A DNA stretch of 64,000 nt, taken from NCBI RefSeq assembly GCF_007922615.2, contig NZ_CP042301.2, positions 4,448,001-4,512,000 of the forward strand, given 5' to 3'. The DNA comes from Nitratireductor mangrovi. Lineage in GTDB: Bacteria; Pseudomonadota; Alphaproteobacteria; Rhizobiales; Rhizobiaceae. Of this stretch, positions 25,528 through 34,860 are shown piece after piece. The notes beneath the pieces are model-generated. The model worked only from the letters and a program-made list of their open reading frames with translations, was not told the origin of the DNA and ran no database searches. Positions within the stretch are counted from its first letter, which is position 1; every line of letters starts with the position of its first letter. The translations under genes were made by a program, and so were the position numbers.

Positions 25528-26637
25528 ATGCTGGATCCGATCGTTGCATTCTTCACCCGCATCTTTCAGTGGATCGGCCGTGGCATCGGCCTCGTCATCG
25601 CCTGGATCTTGTGGCCTTTCCTGGCCGCGAGTCGCTGGTATGCGCGCCGCGGGTGGCTGATCAAGGGGCCGATCGGCATCGGCCTGCTGGTGCTGTTCGC
25701 CTTCTACGCCTATTTCATCTGGAACACCCAGAGCTGGAACAATTTTGATCCCGACTACGTCGATGCTTATGCGCTCGACGGGCGCAACAGCGCGGCGGGC
25801 GAGGAAGTCGCCGGCTCGGCCGGCACCTGCACGCGTTCCGCGATCGCCGACGTCACCGCCGACCTGATCGACTACAATGTCAACGAGAATGCGTGGATTT
25901 CGTCGATGCTGCTCTACAAGCTCGGCCTGTTCGGGCTGGACTGGGACGACACGCCCTTCCTCGACAACCAGGCCTCTTTCCAGCGCGGCATCAACCAGGC
26001 GGTGCGGCGCACCACGGTCGAACTCGTCGACACGCTGGGCCGCGTCCGCGGCACCTCGCAGGTCGACCAGAACCTGCAGGACGCGCGCGGCAACATGCAG
26101 TTCGATGAGGAAACCTGGTATTTCGGGCTCAACCCGTTCGGGCCGAAGACGCCGTCGCCGTCCTTCTACCGTTCGGCGATCCGCGATCTCGGCATCTTCA
26201 ATGACCGGCTCGGCAGCTGCAACGCGACCTTCGACGGCCGCGCAGACAATCTCCTGACTTTCATCGACAGGATCGCCAACGACATCGGCTCCACCTCCGA
26301 CATCCTGCGCGAGCGCTCCGAGAACTACAATCGCGGCTGGTTCGACACCCGCGCCGATGACCGTTTCTGGTTCGCCTATGGTCAGCTCTACGGCTATTAC
26401 GGAATCATGGAAGCTGCGCGCGCCGATTTCGATCCCATCATCAAGTCGCGCGGCCTGACCCCGCTCTGGAACCGGCTCGACGATCAGTTCACGGCTGCTC
26501 TGGCCGTGCGTCCGTTCATCATTTCCAACGGGCGCGAGGCAGGCTGGATCATGCCGACCCACCTTGCCACCATGGGCTTTTACGTCCTGCGCGTGCGCAC
26601 CAACCTGACCGAGATACGCGACGTCCTGGACCGCTGA
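25528..26637 (+). CDS. DUF2333 family membrane-anchored protein
   Basis: 369 aa. The N-terminus has an amphipathic or membrane-seeking stretch (about 5-30, rich in Ile/Trp) and a clear transmembrane helix at about 49-67 (GPIGIGLLVLFAFYAYFIW). A large C-terminal domain (about 75-369) is probably periplasmic and carries two cysteines (near residues 95 and 230) that could pair. It contains a motif with DWDDTPFLDNQASFQRGI. DUF2333 has no established function. It is the last gene of the AAA+ block and would tie the cytoplasmic ATPase partners to the membrane. Confidence 0.85.
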   Translation: MLDPIVAFFTRIFQWIGRGIGLVIAWILWPFLAASRWYARRGWLIKGPIGIGLLVLFAFYAYFIWNTQSWNNFDPDYVDAYALDGRNSAAGEEVAGSAGTCTRSAIADVTADLIDYNVNENAWISSMLLYKLGLFGLDWDDTPFLDNQASFQRGINQAVRRTTVELVDTLGRVRGTSQVDQNLQDARGNMQFDEETWYFGLNPFGPKTPSPSFYRSAIRDLGIFNDRLGSCNATFDGRADNLLTFIDRIANDIGSTSDILRERSENYNRGWFDTRADDRFWFAYGQLYGYYGIMEAARADFDPIIKSRGLTPLWNRLDDQFTAALAVRPFIISNGREAGWIMPTHLATMGFYVLRVRTNLTEIRDVLDR

Positions 26638-26682
26638 GGCGGCGCAGGTCGCTGCCGAGGGAACGCGGCCACGTCATTCACG

Positions 26683-26702
26683 TTCTCCCTGAGAAGGGAG
26701 AA
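26683..26702 (+). promoter_or_regulatory. Hairpin that buries the ribosome binding site of the next gene
   Basis: TTCTCCCT-GAGA-AGGGAGAA is a perfect 8-bp stem with a 4-base loop. Its 3' arm contains the only Shine-Dalgarno-like sequence for the ATG at 26707. Folding would block initiation, so it could act as a translation switch or simply be a repetitive palindrome. Confidence 0.6.
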
Positions 26703-26706
26703 TGCG

Positions 26707-26940
26707 ATGACAGAGAAACGCACGAGCAAGGCCCGCCTTACCGAAACCGACCTCGCCCAAGAGAAGATGGGCCGGAACGATCTGCAGGGCGATGATCAGG
26801 AAAACGTCCGCAATGAACGGCATGCGGCTCCTGATGCGAAGAAGCAGACCGACGGCGTCGTGGAGAGTTTCAGGAAGCTCGACAAGGACGAACGTGCGCG
26901 CAAGGATCTGAACAAGGGCGCAATGCGAGGAAGCAGCTAG
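26707..26940 (+). CDS. Small hydrophilic Rhizobiales protein of unknown function
   Basis: 77 aa, very charged and probably disordered, with no cysteine and no hydrophobic core. Its motif LTETDLAQEKMGRNDLQGDD is, as far as I recall, recurrent among small unnamed rhizobial proteins. Ribosome binding site AGGGAGAA lies 4 bases upstream, inside a hairpin. The stop overlaps the stop of the converging 111-aa gene by 4 bases. Confidence 0.65.
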   Translation: MTEKRTSKARLTETDLAQEKMGRNDLQGDDQENVRNERHAAPDAKKQTDGVVESFRKLDKDERARKDLNKGAMRGSS

Positions 26941-27272
26941 TCGGGTCCATGCCGGCTGGCGGCATCGCCTCGCATGATCGCCGGACCGATGTCGCCTTCC
27001 AGCACTTCGCGCGGCCCGTCGGCAGGGTGCGGACTGTTGGACATCTCGCTGACGCTGTAGCGCTTGTTGTCGCGGAACGCGCTTGCGAACCGGGTCGAGG
27101 CGCCGTGCGAGGGTTTGCCGTCGGTTTCCAGGAAATCGTCCTCGGCCTCGCTGGCGACGATGCGCGCGTCGGCTGCGGATTCGGCGCGTACCACGACAAT
27201 CCCTTGCGACGGTCCGAGGTCCCAGTTGGGATCGTCGGCCGCGGCAATCGGTGTCAATCGATAGATGTTCAT
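26937..27272 (-). CDS. Small conserved protein of unknown function
   Basis: 111 aa from the ATG at 27270-27272. It begins MNIYRLTPIAAADDPNW and contains GIVVVRAESAADARIVASEAE, a pattern of a small alpha/beta domain seen in unnamed Rhizobiales proteins. The C-terminal third is likely flexible. No signal peptide. It converges on the 77-aa gene with a 4-base overlap of stops. Confidence 0.68.
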   Translation of the reverse strand: MNIYRLTPIAAADDPNWDLGPSQGIVVVRAESAADARIVASEAEDDFLETDGKPSHGASTRFASAFRDNKRYSVSEMSNSPHPADGPREVLEGDIGPAIMRGDAASRHGPD

Positions 27273-27565
27273 CGCCTGCTCCCTTTCGGACGTGATCAAC
27301 CGGACGAACGCCCTGTAGCGGCCGGTTGTTCCGCCTTGTTCTGAGGTGAAGAGAGCAACCGGTTCGCGACCCTGTCGCATTTCGCGCATTGCGCGGCAGT
27401 TTCAGGATGGCGCTCTACCGTGCGCTTCGCTTTATTCGCCCGCAGCGGAGATTGCGAAGCACGCGCGCTCGGCACGCCATCAGGTATACATCCTTGGCGA
27501 ATGGCGCTAGATGAATTGCCGATCTATGGCTAAATCCGTGTCGATCCGGAGGGGAGATTGTATAC

Positions 27566-29245
27566 ATGGCTGCAGTGAAATCCGACATCGAAATCGCGCG
27601 CGCGGCGTCCAAGAAACCGATCCAGGAGATTGGCGCCAAGCTCGGCATCCCGTCCGAGCACCTGCTCCCCTACGGTCACGACAAGGCGAAGATTTCGGCA
27701 GAGTTCATCAGTTCGGTGCAGAACAACGAGGACGGCAAGCTGATCCTCGTCACCGCCATCAACCCGACGCCGGCCGGCGAGGGCAAGACGACGACCACGG
27801 TCGGCCTGGGCGACGGTCTCAACCGTATCGGCAAGAAGGCGATGGTGTGCCTGCGCGAGCCTTCGCTCGGCCCCTGCTTCGGCGTCAAGGGCGGCGCCGC
27901 CGGCGGCGGTTATGCGCAGATCGTTCCGATGGAGGACATCAACCTCCACTTCACAGGCGATTTCCACGCCATCACGTCGGCCCACAACCTGCTGTCGGCG
28001 ATGATCGACAACCATATCTACTGGGGCAATGCGCTCGAGATCGATACACGCCGCGTCGCCTGGCGGCGGGTGATGGACATGAACGACCGCGCGCTTCGGC
28101 AGATCGTCTGTTCGCTCGGCGGTGTGACAAACGGCTTCCCGCGTGAGGCCGGCTTCGACATCACCGTCGCCTCCGAGGTGATGGCGATCCTGTGCCTGGC
28201 CAGCGACCTCAAGGATCTGGAGCGCCGCCTCGGCGACATCATCATTGGCTACCGGCGCGACAAGAGCGCGGTCTACGCGCGCGACATCAAGGCCGACGGC
28301 GCCATGGCCGTGCTTCTGAAGGATGCGATGGCGCCCAATCTGGTGCAGACGCTCGAGAACAACCCGGCCTTCGTCCATGGCGGCCCCTTCGCCAACATCG
28401 CCCATGGCTGCAACTCGGTCGTGGCGACCACGACGGCCCTGAAGCTTGCCGACTATGTGGTCACCGAGGCTGGCTTCGGCGCCGATCTCGGCGCCGAGAA
28501 GTTCTTCGACATCAAGTGCCGCAAGGCCGGGCTCAAGCCGGCCGCCGCCGTCATCGTCGCCACCATCCGGGCCATCAAGATGAACGGCGGCGTCAAGAAG
28601 GACGACCTCGGCGCCGAAAACGTGGCCGCGGTGAAGAAGGGCTGCGCCAATCTCGGCCGCCACATCGAAAACGTGAAGCAGTTCGGCGTGCCGGCCGTCG
28701 TGGCGATCAACCACTTTATCTCGGACACCGACGCCGAGATCGAGGCGGTCAAGGCCTATGTCCGCTCGATGGGCGCCGAAGCGATCGTGTGCATGCACTG
28801 GGCCAAGGGTTCGGAAGGCACGGTGGAACTGGCCGAGCGCGTGGTCGCGCTGGCGGAGAGCGGTTCGGCGCAGTTCTCGCCGCTTTACGCCGACGAGATG
28901 CCGCTGTTCGAGAAGATCAACACCATCGTGCGCCGTGTCTATCGCGGCTCCGAGGCGATCGCCGACAAGGCTGTGCGCGACCAGCTCCACCAGTGGGAAC
29001 AGGCCGGCTATGGCAACCTGCCCGTCTGCATGGCCAAGACCCAATATTCGTTCTCGACCGACCCCAATCTGCGCGGGGCGCCGGTCGACCATGTCGTGCC
29101 GGTACGCGAGGTGCGGCTGGCCGCCGGGGCAGGCTTCATCGTCGCCATCTGCGGTGAGATCATGACCATGCCCGGCCTGCCCAAACAGCCGTCCTCGGAG
29201 AAGATCTTCCTCAATGACGCCGGCTATATCGAGGGGCTTTTCTAG
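27566..29245 (+). CDS. fhs: Formate-tetrahydrofolate ligase
   Basis: 559 aa, the usual length. It makes 10-formyl-tetrahydrofolate from formate, ATP and tetrahydrofolate for one-carbon metabolism. The P-loop [18 protein letters not shown] (about 69-86) and the glycine-rich segment [19 protein letters not shown] are diagnostic. A strong ribosome site (GGAGGGGA) precedes the ATG. It is a single-gene unit ending at a strong bidirectional terminator. The 293-base upstream gap has no gene; the octamer GTATACAT occurs at 27484 and again at 27560, the second running into the start codon. Confidence 0.97.
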   Translation: MAAVKSDIEIARAASKKPIQEIGAKLGIPSEHLLPYGHDKAKISAEFISSVQNNEDGKLILVTAINPTPAGEGKTTTTVGLGDGLNRIGKKAMVCLREPSLGPCFGVKGGAAGGGYAQIVPMEDINLHFTGDFHAITSAHNLLSAMIDNHIYWGNALEIDTRRVAWRRVMDMNDRALRQIVCSLGGVTNGFPREAGFDITVASEVMAILCLASDLKDLERRLGDIIIGYRRDKSAVYARDIKADGAMAVLLKDAMAPNLVQTLENNPAFVHGGPFANIAHGCNSVVATTTALKLADYVVTEAGFGADLGAEKFFDIKCRKAGLKPAAAVIVATIRAIKMNGGVKKDDLGAENVAAVKKGCANLGRHIENVKQFGVPAVVAINHFISDTDAEIEAVKAYVRSMGAEAIVCMHWAKGSEGTVELAERVVALAESGSAQFSPLYADEMPLFEKINTIVRRVYRGSEAIADKAVRDQLHQWEQAGYGNLPVCMAKTQYSFSTDPNLRGAPVDHVVPVREVRLAAGAGFIVAICGEIMTMPGLPKQPSSEKIFLNDAGYIEGLF

Positions 29246-29272
29246 GCCGCCCGGGCTTGCCAGGACGGCAAA

Positions 29273-29300
29273 AAGGCCCGGCAGTTGCCTGCCGGGCCTT
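29273..29300 (-). terminator. Bidirectional terminator between fhs and the DUF1236 gene
   Basis: A perfect 12-bp stem (AAGGCCCGGCAG / CTGCCGGGCCTT) with a TTGC loop. On the minus strand it runs into five T, on the + strand into CCTGTTT. It serves both converging genes; it looks strongest for the minus strand. Confidence 0.9.
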
Positions 29301-29319
29301 CCTGTTTAGGCGGGCCTGA

Positions 29320-29997
29320 TCAGCCGCCCTGTACCCACACCACGGTGCGGCTGGACGTGTTGACCAGCACCGGGCCGGCGTCCGTGTAGACGTAGGCGTA
29401 GGCCGGATCGCTCGGAATCTCGATCAGCTGCACCTCTGCCGGCACGGTGGCGCCGAGTGCCAGGCTGGCCCCGGTCACCGGGTCGACCGGATTGGCCTTC
29501 ACGTAAGCCACCGTCTCGTCGGGTACGAGGTAGCCGGGCGAAAAGACCACGACGCGGCTGTCGGCCTTCACGATCACCGGGCGTCCGTCGACATAGACAT
29601 AGCCCAGGTCCGGATATTCCGGGATCGGCTGGATGGTCGCCGTCTCCGGCAGCGCCGTGCCTTCGCTGATCTGGCCTTCGATGATCACCGGCTCGACCGG
29701 GTTGGCGACCACATAGTCGACCGCCGGCTGCGGAACCGCTGCCGCGGTGCCCAGCATGGCGCCGGCAAAGCCGCCGATCACCGCGCCGACCGGACCGCCG
29801 ATCACCGCACCGGTGACCGCACCCGCGGTGCCGCCGACGGCGACGCCGGTGTCGACGTTGTCGTTGGTGCTCTGCGTGGTGATCTGGTCATCGGCCCGGT
29901 CGGTGGCCGGCTGCTTGACCGGCGATTCCTGGGCCTGGGCAAAACCAATGGTCAGTGCCGATACGGCCGCCGAAGCAAGAAGCAGTTTGCGCATCAT
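29320..29997 (-). CDS. DUF1236 domain exported protein
   Basis: 225 aa. The signal peptide (about 1-22, to FAQAQE) is followed by a glycine/alanine-rich hydrophobic stretch (about 52-86; repeated GxxxGAVIGG) that may insert in a membrane. Two DUF1236 repeats follow, each with the VDYVVANPVEPV / VAYVKANPVDPV signature and a Y-V-Y-V-D-G-R-P-V strand. The family is common in Rhizobiales, exported, function unknown. Two adjacent ATGs can serve as start. Confidence 0.85.
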   Translation of the reverse strand: MMRKLLLASAAVSALTIGFAQAQESPVKQPATDRADDQITTQSTNDNVDTGVAVGGTAGAVTGAVIGGPVGAVIGGFAGAMLGTAAAVPQPAVDYVVANPVEPVIIEGQISEGTALPETATIQPIPEYPDLGYVYVDGRPVIVKADSRVVVFSPGYLVPDETVAYVKANPVDPVTGASLALGATVPAEVQLIEIPSDPAYAYVYTDAGPVLVNTSSRTVVWVQGG

Positions 29998-30110
29998 TTT
30001 TCATTCCTTTCGGTTGATGACGTCCCTCGGCGCCACAACGCTGCTCTCGCTGCCCGGTTCCGTGACCATTTCGTGGCAAATCGGGGGAGACGGCGAAGCT
30101 GCTGGCGGTG

Positions 30111-30371
30111 TTATCGCCTGAGTTGCATCGGCACCCAGACGGTGACCTTGGGCGGCCTGTCGGGATGAAATTCCTGCGGTGCCGTGCGCACCTTGCGGCT
30201 GCGGCAGCGCGAACACACGAAAGGCAGGTTGTCGAGCGGGCAGCCATAGCCGACCGCCTGCGCCACCACTTGCGCCCTGTGGTGGCCGACATGGCCGCAA
30301 ATCAGGCACTCCACCCGCAACAGCATGTTGTGGCGCGCAGCCGCTCCGGTGGTGTCGATCGCTCTTGTCAT
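30111..30371 (-). CDS. Small zinc-ribbon protein of unknown function
   Basis: 86 aa from the ATG at 30369-30371. Two CxxC knuckles (CLICGH and CSRCRS), 27 residues apart, make a zinc ribbon likely. The rest is basic (VGHHRAQ, SRKVRT) with a short C-terminal strand. Similar small proteins occur in other rhizobia without known function. It lies downstream of the CDF exporter on the same strand, but the 125-base gap argues against tight coupling. Confidence 0.7.
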   Translation of the reverse strand: MTRAIDTTGAAARHNMLLRVECLICGHVGHHRAQVVAQAVGYGCPLDNLPFVCSRCRSRKVRTAPQEFHPDRPPKVTVWVPMQLRR

Positions 30372-30496
30372 GACAGAACAAAACAAGAACATACCGATCG
30401 AGGTCAAGGAACCACAGGTTGATTCAGGTGGCGCTGGTCCCGGAAAGCGCGGCCCTGCGCGCAACAACGAGGCAGAAGTGGCCGCCGCGGCAGCCG

Positions 30497-31405
30497 TCAG
30501 GCGAACGGCACCGCGCTGGTGCCTTTCGGCAGCTTGGCCTCGTCGTCGGGCTCGACATGGATGATGACGCGCACGGAAGGCACCTCCGCCTTGAGTGCCG
30601 CCTCGATGCGGTCGCAGATCTGGTGTGCGTCGCCCACCGTCATCGCGCTGTCGACGACAAGGTGGAACTCAATGAAGGTGGCGCGCCCGGCGATCCGGGT
30701 CTTCAGGTCGTGAACCTCGAGCGCGCCGCCGGAATTGGCCGAGATGACGTCGCGGATCTTCAGCGTCAGTTCCGGGTCGGCGGCAACGTCCATCAGCCCC
30801 TGCACCGACTGGCCGATCACCTTCCAGCCCTGCCACAGGATGTTCATCGCCACGATCAGCGCCAGCAGCGGGTCGAGCACGCGCCAGCCGGTCAGGATCG
30901 AGATGATGAGGCCGGCAATCACGCCGACCGAGGTCACCACGTCGGTCATGATGTGGCGGCCGTCGGCCTGCAATGCCGGCGAGCGAGCCGCTTGCCCGGT
31001 GCGGATCAGCAGCGTTGCCCACGCCGCGTTGACCACGGTTGCCAGGCCGTTGATGGCGAGCCCTGCCAGCGGCTCTTCGAGCGTTCGCGGAGTGCGCAGC
31101 GCCGACCAGGCTTCGCCGAAGATCAGCAGGCTCGCCAAAACGATCAGCACGCCTTCGAGCACGGCGGAGAAATACTCCGCCTTGTGGTGGCCGTGCGGAT
31201 GGTCGGCGTCGGCGGGCTTGTGGCTGAGCCGGATGGCGTAATACGCCGCGCCGGCGGCGATCACGTTGACGATCGATTCGAGCGCATCGGAATAAAGCGC
31301 TACCGACCCGGTCATGCGCCAGGCGACGAATTTCATCGCCATCACCGCCAGCGCGACGAAGATCGACCAGAAGGCCAGCCAGCGGATTTTTTCCTTGGCG
31401 GTCAT
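30497..31405 (-). CDS. Cation diffusion facilitator (CDF) metal exporter
   Basis: 302 aa. Six transmembrane helices (about 10-190) with metal ligands in the SDALES motif of TM2 and DGRHIMTDV of TM5. The histidine-rich loop DADHPHGHHKAEYFS follows TM2, and a cytoplasmic ferredoxin-like domain (about 205-290) comes last. The family exports Zn, Fe, Mn or Cd by proton antiport. The TM5 site here reads D...D preceded by D rather than H in HxxxD, so the metal cannot be assigned by eye. Confidence 0.9.
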   Translation of the reverse strand: MTAKEKIRWLAFWSIFVALAVMAMKFVAWRMTGSVALYSDALESIVNVIAAGAAYYAIRLSHKPADADHPHGHHKAEYFSAVLEGVLIVLASLLIFGEAWSALRTPRTLEEPLAGLAINGLATVVNAAWATLLIRTGQAARSPALQADGRHIMTDVVTSVGVIAGLIISILTGWRVLDPLLALIVAMNILWQGWKVIGQSVQGLMDVAADPELTLKIRDVISANSGGALEVHDLKTRIAGRATFIEFHLVVDSAMTVGDAHQICDRIEAALKAEVPSVRVIIHVEPDDEAKLPKGTSAVPFA

Positions 31406-31452
31406 CGCACGCGTTCAGTTCCCTTTGAGGGGCGAGAATGCAAGGGCGATCC

Positions 31453-33642
31453 TCACGCCGCCTTTTCCTTCGCCCTCCGGGGCAGATGCGCCACCACGTT
31501 CTCGATCATGCGCATGCCGGCATTCTGCCCGAGCGACATGATCGATTCGGGATGGAACTGGACGGCGGCCACCGGCTCCGACCGATGTTCGATGGCCATC
31601 ACCACGCCATCGTCCGTTTCTGCGGTCACGGTGAAATCGTCCGGCAGCCGCACCGCGTCGGCGAAGATCGAATGATAGCGCCCGACCGTCACCTCTTTCG
31701 GCAGGCCCGAAAACACGATGCCGGGCCGGTTGACGCGGATGCGCGACGGCTTGCCGTGCATCGGGATGTGCAATTGTCGCAACTCTCCGCCATAGGCCTC
31801 GGTCAGCGCCTGCAGGCCGAGGCACACCCCGAAGATCGGCAGTTGCCGCCGGCGCGCCTTGTCGATCGTTGCCTTGCAGTCGAAATCGGCCGGGCTGCCC
31901 GGCCCCGGCGAAAGCACGACCAGGTCGGGTGCAAGCCGGTCGAACACCTCCTCGGCGACAGGCGTACGCACCGTGGTCACGCGCGCGCCGGTCTGGCGGA
32001 AATAATTGGCGAGCGTGTGCACGAAGGAATCCTCGTGGTCGACCAGAAGGATGTCGATCCCTTCGCCCACTCGCGCGCTCTGCCGCTCCACCCCGCCATC
32101 GTTCTTCGTTCCCGCGTCGCGGATGGCCGAAAGCATCGCGGCGGCCTTGAGTTCGGTCTCGGCTTCTTCCTCCTCCGGCATGCTGTCATAGAGCAGCGTC
32201 GCGCCGGCGCGCACTTCCGCGATCCCGTCCTTGATGCGGATGGTGCGCAGCGTCAGTCCGGTGTTCATGTCGCCGTTGAAATGTACCATGCCGATCGCGC
32301 CGCCATACCAGGCGCGCGGGCTGCGCTCGTGCTTCTCGATGAAGCGCATCGCCCACAGCTTGGGCGCTCCGGTGACGGTGACCGCCCAGGCGTGGCTCAG
32401 GAAGGCGTCGAAGGCGTCCATGCCCTCGCGCAGCCGGCCTTCGATATGGTCGACCGTGTGAATCAGGCGCGAATACATCTCGATCTGGCGCCGGCCGATG
32501 ACCCGCACCGAACCCGGCTCGCACACGCGGCTCTTGTCGTTGCGGTCGACGTCGGAACACATGGTCAGTTCCGCCTCGTCCTTCTTCGAGTTGAGCAGCT
32601 TCAGGATCTGCTCCGAATCCGAGATCGCGTCCTCGCCGCGCTTGATCGTGCCGGAGATCGGGCAGGTTTCGACCCGCCTGCCGTTGACGCGCACGAACAT
32701 CTCCGGCGACGCGCCGATCAGATATTCCTGGTCGCCGAGATTGATGAAGAAGGAATAGGGCGACGGATTGATCTCCTTCAGCCGGCGCGAGATCGCCGAT
32801 GGCGCCGTCTCGCAGCGCTCGTAGAACATCTGGCCGGGCACCACCTCGAACAGGTCGCCGCGCCGGAAGCTCTCGATCGCCTTGGTCACCAGCCTCGCAT
32901 ATTCGCCCGGCTCGTGGTCGCCGCGCGGCGGCACCCTGTCCGAAAGCCTGAACTCTTCGGCGACGCTGTCGCGCGGCAGGCCTTCGGTCGTAAAGCCGTC
33001 GCCGGCATAATCGTAGCGGTCGATCCACGCCCGCGCCGCATGATGGTCGACGACCAGGATCTCGTCGGGAAGGTAGAGCACCAGGTCGCGCTGGCTTTCG
33101 GGCCGCTCCAGCCGGTAGTCGACCGGGTCGAACTGGAAGGCGAGGTCGTAGCCGAAAGCGCCGAACAGGCCGAGATCGGGATCGTGCTCGCTGCGGAAGA
33201 GGCCCACCACGGCGCGCAGCACGGTGAAGACCGAAGGTACCCTGGAGCGCTCCTCCTCCGAGAGAACGCCCTTGGGTTCGGCGACCGTGATCGTCGCCGA
33301 ACGTGGGCCCCGTTCGTCGACGCTGGCCTCGTCCAGTCCGTCGATCACGGCCAGGATCGCCGGCAGGATCGCCTCGCCGCGCGCGTTGAAGGCTTCGACC
33401 GTCATCTTCCGGCCGCGCGCCGAGATCGCCAGCGGCGGGTCGATCATCGCCGTATCCCAGCGGGTATAGCGCCCGGGATATTCGTAGTTGGAGGAAAAGA
33501 CGCAGCCGCGGCGGCTGTCGAGCCCGTCGAGATAGGGCTCTATCGCGCCGGCATAGCCGGTGTCGCTGCGGCGTCTGGTTATGGTGAGGCCGCCTTGGGT
33601 GCCATAGCGCTCGGCGCCGTCATCGAGGACTTCCAACGTCAT
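31453..33642 (-). CDS. trpE(G): Fused anthranilate synthase TrpE(G)
   Basis: 729 aa, a natural fusion of TrpE (about 1-520, chorismate-binding domain with [11 protein letters not shown] and [16 protein letters not shown] motifs) and TrpG (about 535-725). The TrpG half has the catalytic Cys in GVCLGLQAL and the His/Glu pair in [10 protein letters not shown]. It converts chorismate and glutamine to anthranilate, the first step of tryptophan synthesis. The fusion is characteristic of Rhizobiales. A Trp-rich leader peptide and attenuator lie just upstream, giving control by tryptophan supply. Confidence 0.97.
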   Translation of the reverse strand: MTLEVLDDGAERYGTQGGLTITRRRSDTGYAGAIEPYLDGLDSRRGCVFSSNYEYPGRYTRWDTAMIDPPLAISARGRKMTVEAFNARGEAILPAILAVIDGLDEASVDERGPRSATITVAEPKGVLSEEERSRVPSVFTVLRAVVGLFRSEHDPDLGLFGAFGYDLAFQFDPVDYRLERPESQRDLVLYLPDEILVVDHHAARAWIDRYDYAGDGFTTEGLPRDSVAEEFRLSDRVPPRGDHEPGEYARLVTKAIESFRRGDLFEVVPGQMFYERCETAPSAISRRLKEINPSPYSFFINLGDQEYLIGASPEMFVRVNGRRVETCPISGTIKRGEDAISDSEQILKLLNSKKDEAELTMCSDVDRNDKSRVCEPGSVRVIGRRQIEMYSRLIHTVDHIEGRLREGMDAFDAFLSHAWAVTVTGAPKLWAMRFIEKHERSPRAWYGGAIGMVHFNGDMNTGLTLRTIRIKDGIAEVRAGATLLYDSMPEEEEAETELKAAAMLSAIRDAGTKNDGGVERQSARVGEGIDILLVDHEDSFVHTLANYFRQTGARVTTVRTPVAEEVFDRLAPDLVVLSPGPGSPADFDCKATIDKARRRQLPIFGVCLGLQALTEAYGGELRQLHIPMHGKPSRIRVNRPGIVFSGLPKEVTVGRYHSIFADAVRLPDDFTVTAETDDGVVMAIEHRSEPVAAVQFHPESIMSLGQNAGMRMIENVVAHLPRRAKEKAA

Positions 33643-33680
33643 TTCCGTTTCCCTTCGGTTCGTCGGAAGCCCGGCATATC

Positions 33681-33711
33681 AAAAAGGCCGCCCGGTACTC
33701 CCGAAGCGGCC
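33681..33711 (-). terminator. trp attenuator terminator
   Basis: GGCCGC / GCGGCC with an inner G-C/G-U-extended stem, followed on the minus strand by TTTTT, 39 bases before trpE(G). The upstream arm GGCCGCTT (33704-33711) can instead pair with AAGCGGCC at 33741-33748, just after the leader stop codon, forming the antiterminator. This is the classic mutually exclusive arrangement. Confidence 0.92.
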
Positions 33712-33748
33712 ATCATTTGTCGCGTACGCGCAGTTGATCGGGCCGCTT

Positions 33749-33790
33749 TCAGCAGCGCCACCACCAAGCCTGTGCGATCGACATGTTCAT
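33749..33790 (-). CDS. trpL: trp operon leader peptide
   Basis: 13-codon frame MNMSIAQAWWWRC (or 11 codons from the second ATG at 33784). Three consecutive Trp codons sit just before the stop. It precedes the antiterminator/terminator pair and trpE(G). When charged tRNA-Trp is scarce, the ribosome stalls at the Trp codons and the antiterminator forms. In Sinorhizobium meliloti the homologous leader RNA and peptide also act in trans; whether that holds here is unknown. Confidence 0.9.
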   Translation of the reverse strand: MNMSIAQAWWWRC

Positions 33791-33977
33791 GACGGTTTCA
33801 ATAGCCGCGAAGCAGGTCACGCGCAACAGCTTTTGGTCCAACGGTCGGAAGTGCCGGAAGCCCGCCAGGAAAGGCGTCCCGCGCGACGGCCCCGCAAGCG
33901 GCAACCCCGCCCACGGTCACGCAACCGTCAAGCGCCGGCTATAGATCACGACGGACCAGGCAGGAGAGAATACGCGC

Positions 33978-34691
33978 ATGAGCTACGAAACGACTGACGC
34001 TTTCGAGTGTCATTTCACCGAGATCGGCAAGGAGGCCCCGCCGCGCCACCTCGGCACTCGTTATGACGTCGAGGGCCGCTTCCTGCCCGAGCCCGGCAAC
34101 ACCATCGTCTGCCATGTCGTGGCGGGTTCGGCGACGGCGGCAGCCTTGCTGGCCGCGCGGGATGCGCTGAAGGCGCTCCCCCATGGTGACCGCTTCACCT
34201 GCACGCCGCCGTCGAGCTACCACATGACGGTGTTCCAGGGCACGATCGAGGGTCGCCGCGGGCCGGACTACTGGCCGGCCGGGCTTTCCGCCGACATGCC
34301 GATCGATGACACGACCGAATGGTTCGCGGCGCGCCTGCGGGGCCTCCCGCCCGCGCCGTCCTTTCGCATGCGGCCGGTTCAGATGACCCCGCTGGGCCTG
34401 GTCGTCGCCGGCGCCACCGACGCCGACGAGAAGGCGATCCGGGGTTGGCGCGACCGTCTCACGGCGCTGTTCGACTACCGCCATCCCGACCATGACGAAT
34501 ACGTCTTCCACGTCACGCTCGCCTACCAGACGGCCTGGCTGCCGGCCGATGCGGGTGCGGCCTACCGTCCAGCGCTTGCGGAGATCACCCGCCGGATCGT
34601 CGAGGCCGCGCCGACGCTCGAACTCGGTCCGCCCGAGTTTTGCGTCTTCGACGACATGAAGGAATTCCGTCCCCTGATCGCGCTCGGCTGA
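33978..34691 (+). CDS. DUF1868 protein, 2H phosphoesterase-like
   Basis: 237 aa, cytoplasmic. Two HxT motifs, YHMTVFQG (H82, T84) and FHVTLAYQ (H178, T180), about 95 residues apart, match the 2H phosphoesterase fold, whose members open cyclic phosphodiesters or ligate/trim RNA ends. The DUF1868 group is uncharacterised, so the substrate is unknown. Stand-alone gene, divergent from trpL. An imperfect hairpin lies at about 34717-34739 after its stop. Confidence 0.8.
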   Translation: MSYETTDAFECHFTEIGKEAPPRHLGTRYDVEGRFLPEPGNTIVCHVVAGSATAAALLAARDALKALPHGDRFTCTPPSSYHMTVFQGTIEGRRGPDYWPAGLSADMPIDDTTEWFAARLRGLPPAPSFRMRPVQMTPLGLVVAGATDADEKAIRGWRDRLTALFDYRHPDHDEYVFHVTLAYQTAWLPADAGAAYRPALAEITRRIVEAAPTLELGPPEFCVFDDMKEFRPLIALG

Positions 34692-34860
34692 GCGGCGGAC
34701 CTCGTCGGTTTGCGTCGTCCCTGGCCCTCAGGCCGGGACAAAACCGCTTGCATTCTGCAATCAATGGTCTTATTAAGAAACCAGTTGCAAAAAAGAAGCA
34801 ATCGGCCCGCTGCGCGCAACCGCCCCTCGGGAGGGCGGCCCCCTTCCGGACGAGGCTGCC

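Noticed and set aside
27424..27460. GCTTCGC / GCGAAGC inverted repeat upstream of fhs
   Set aside because: Seven-base arms with a 23-base loop; too weak and common in GC-rich DNA to call a terminator or operator.
30419..31675. A 418-codon + strand frame opposite the CDF exporter
   Set aside because: It is His/Arg/Asp-rich without hydrophobic core; the opposite strand has six clear membrane helices and CDF metal motifs.
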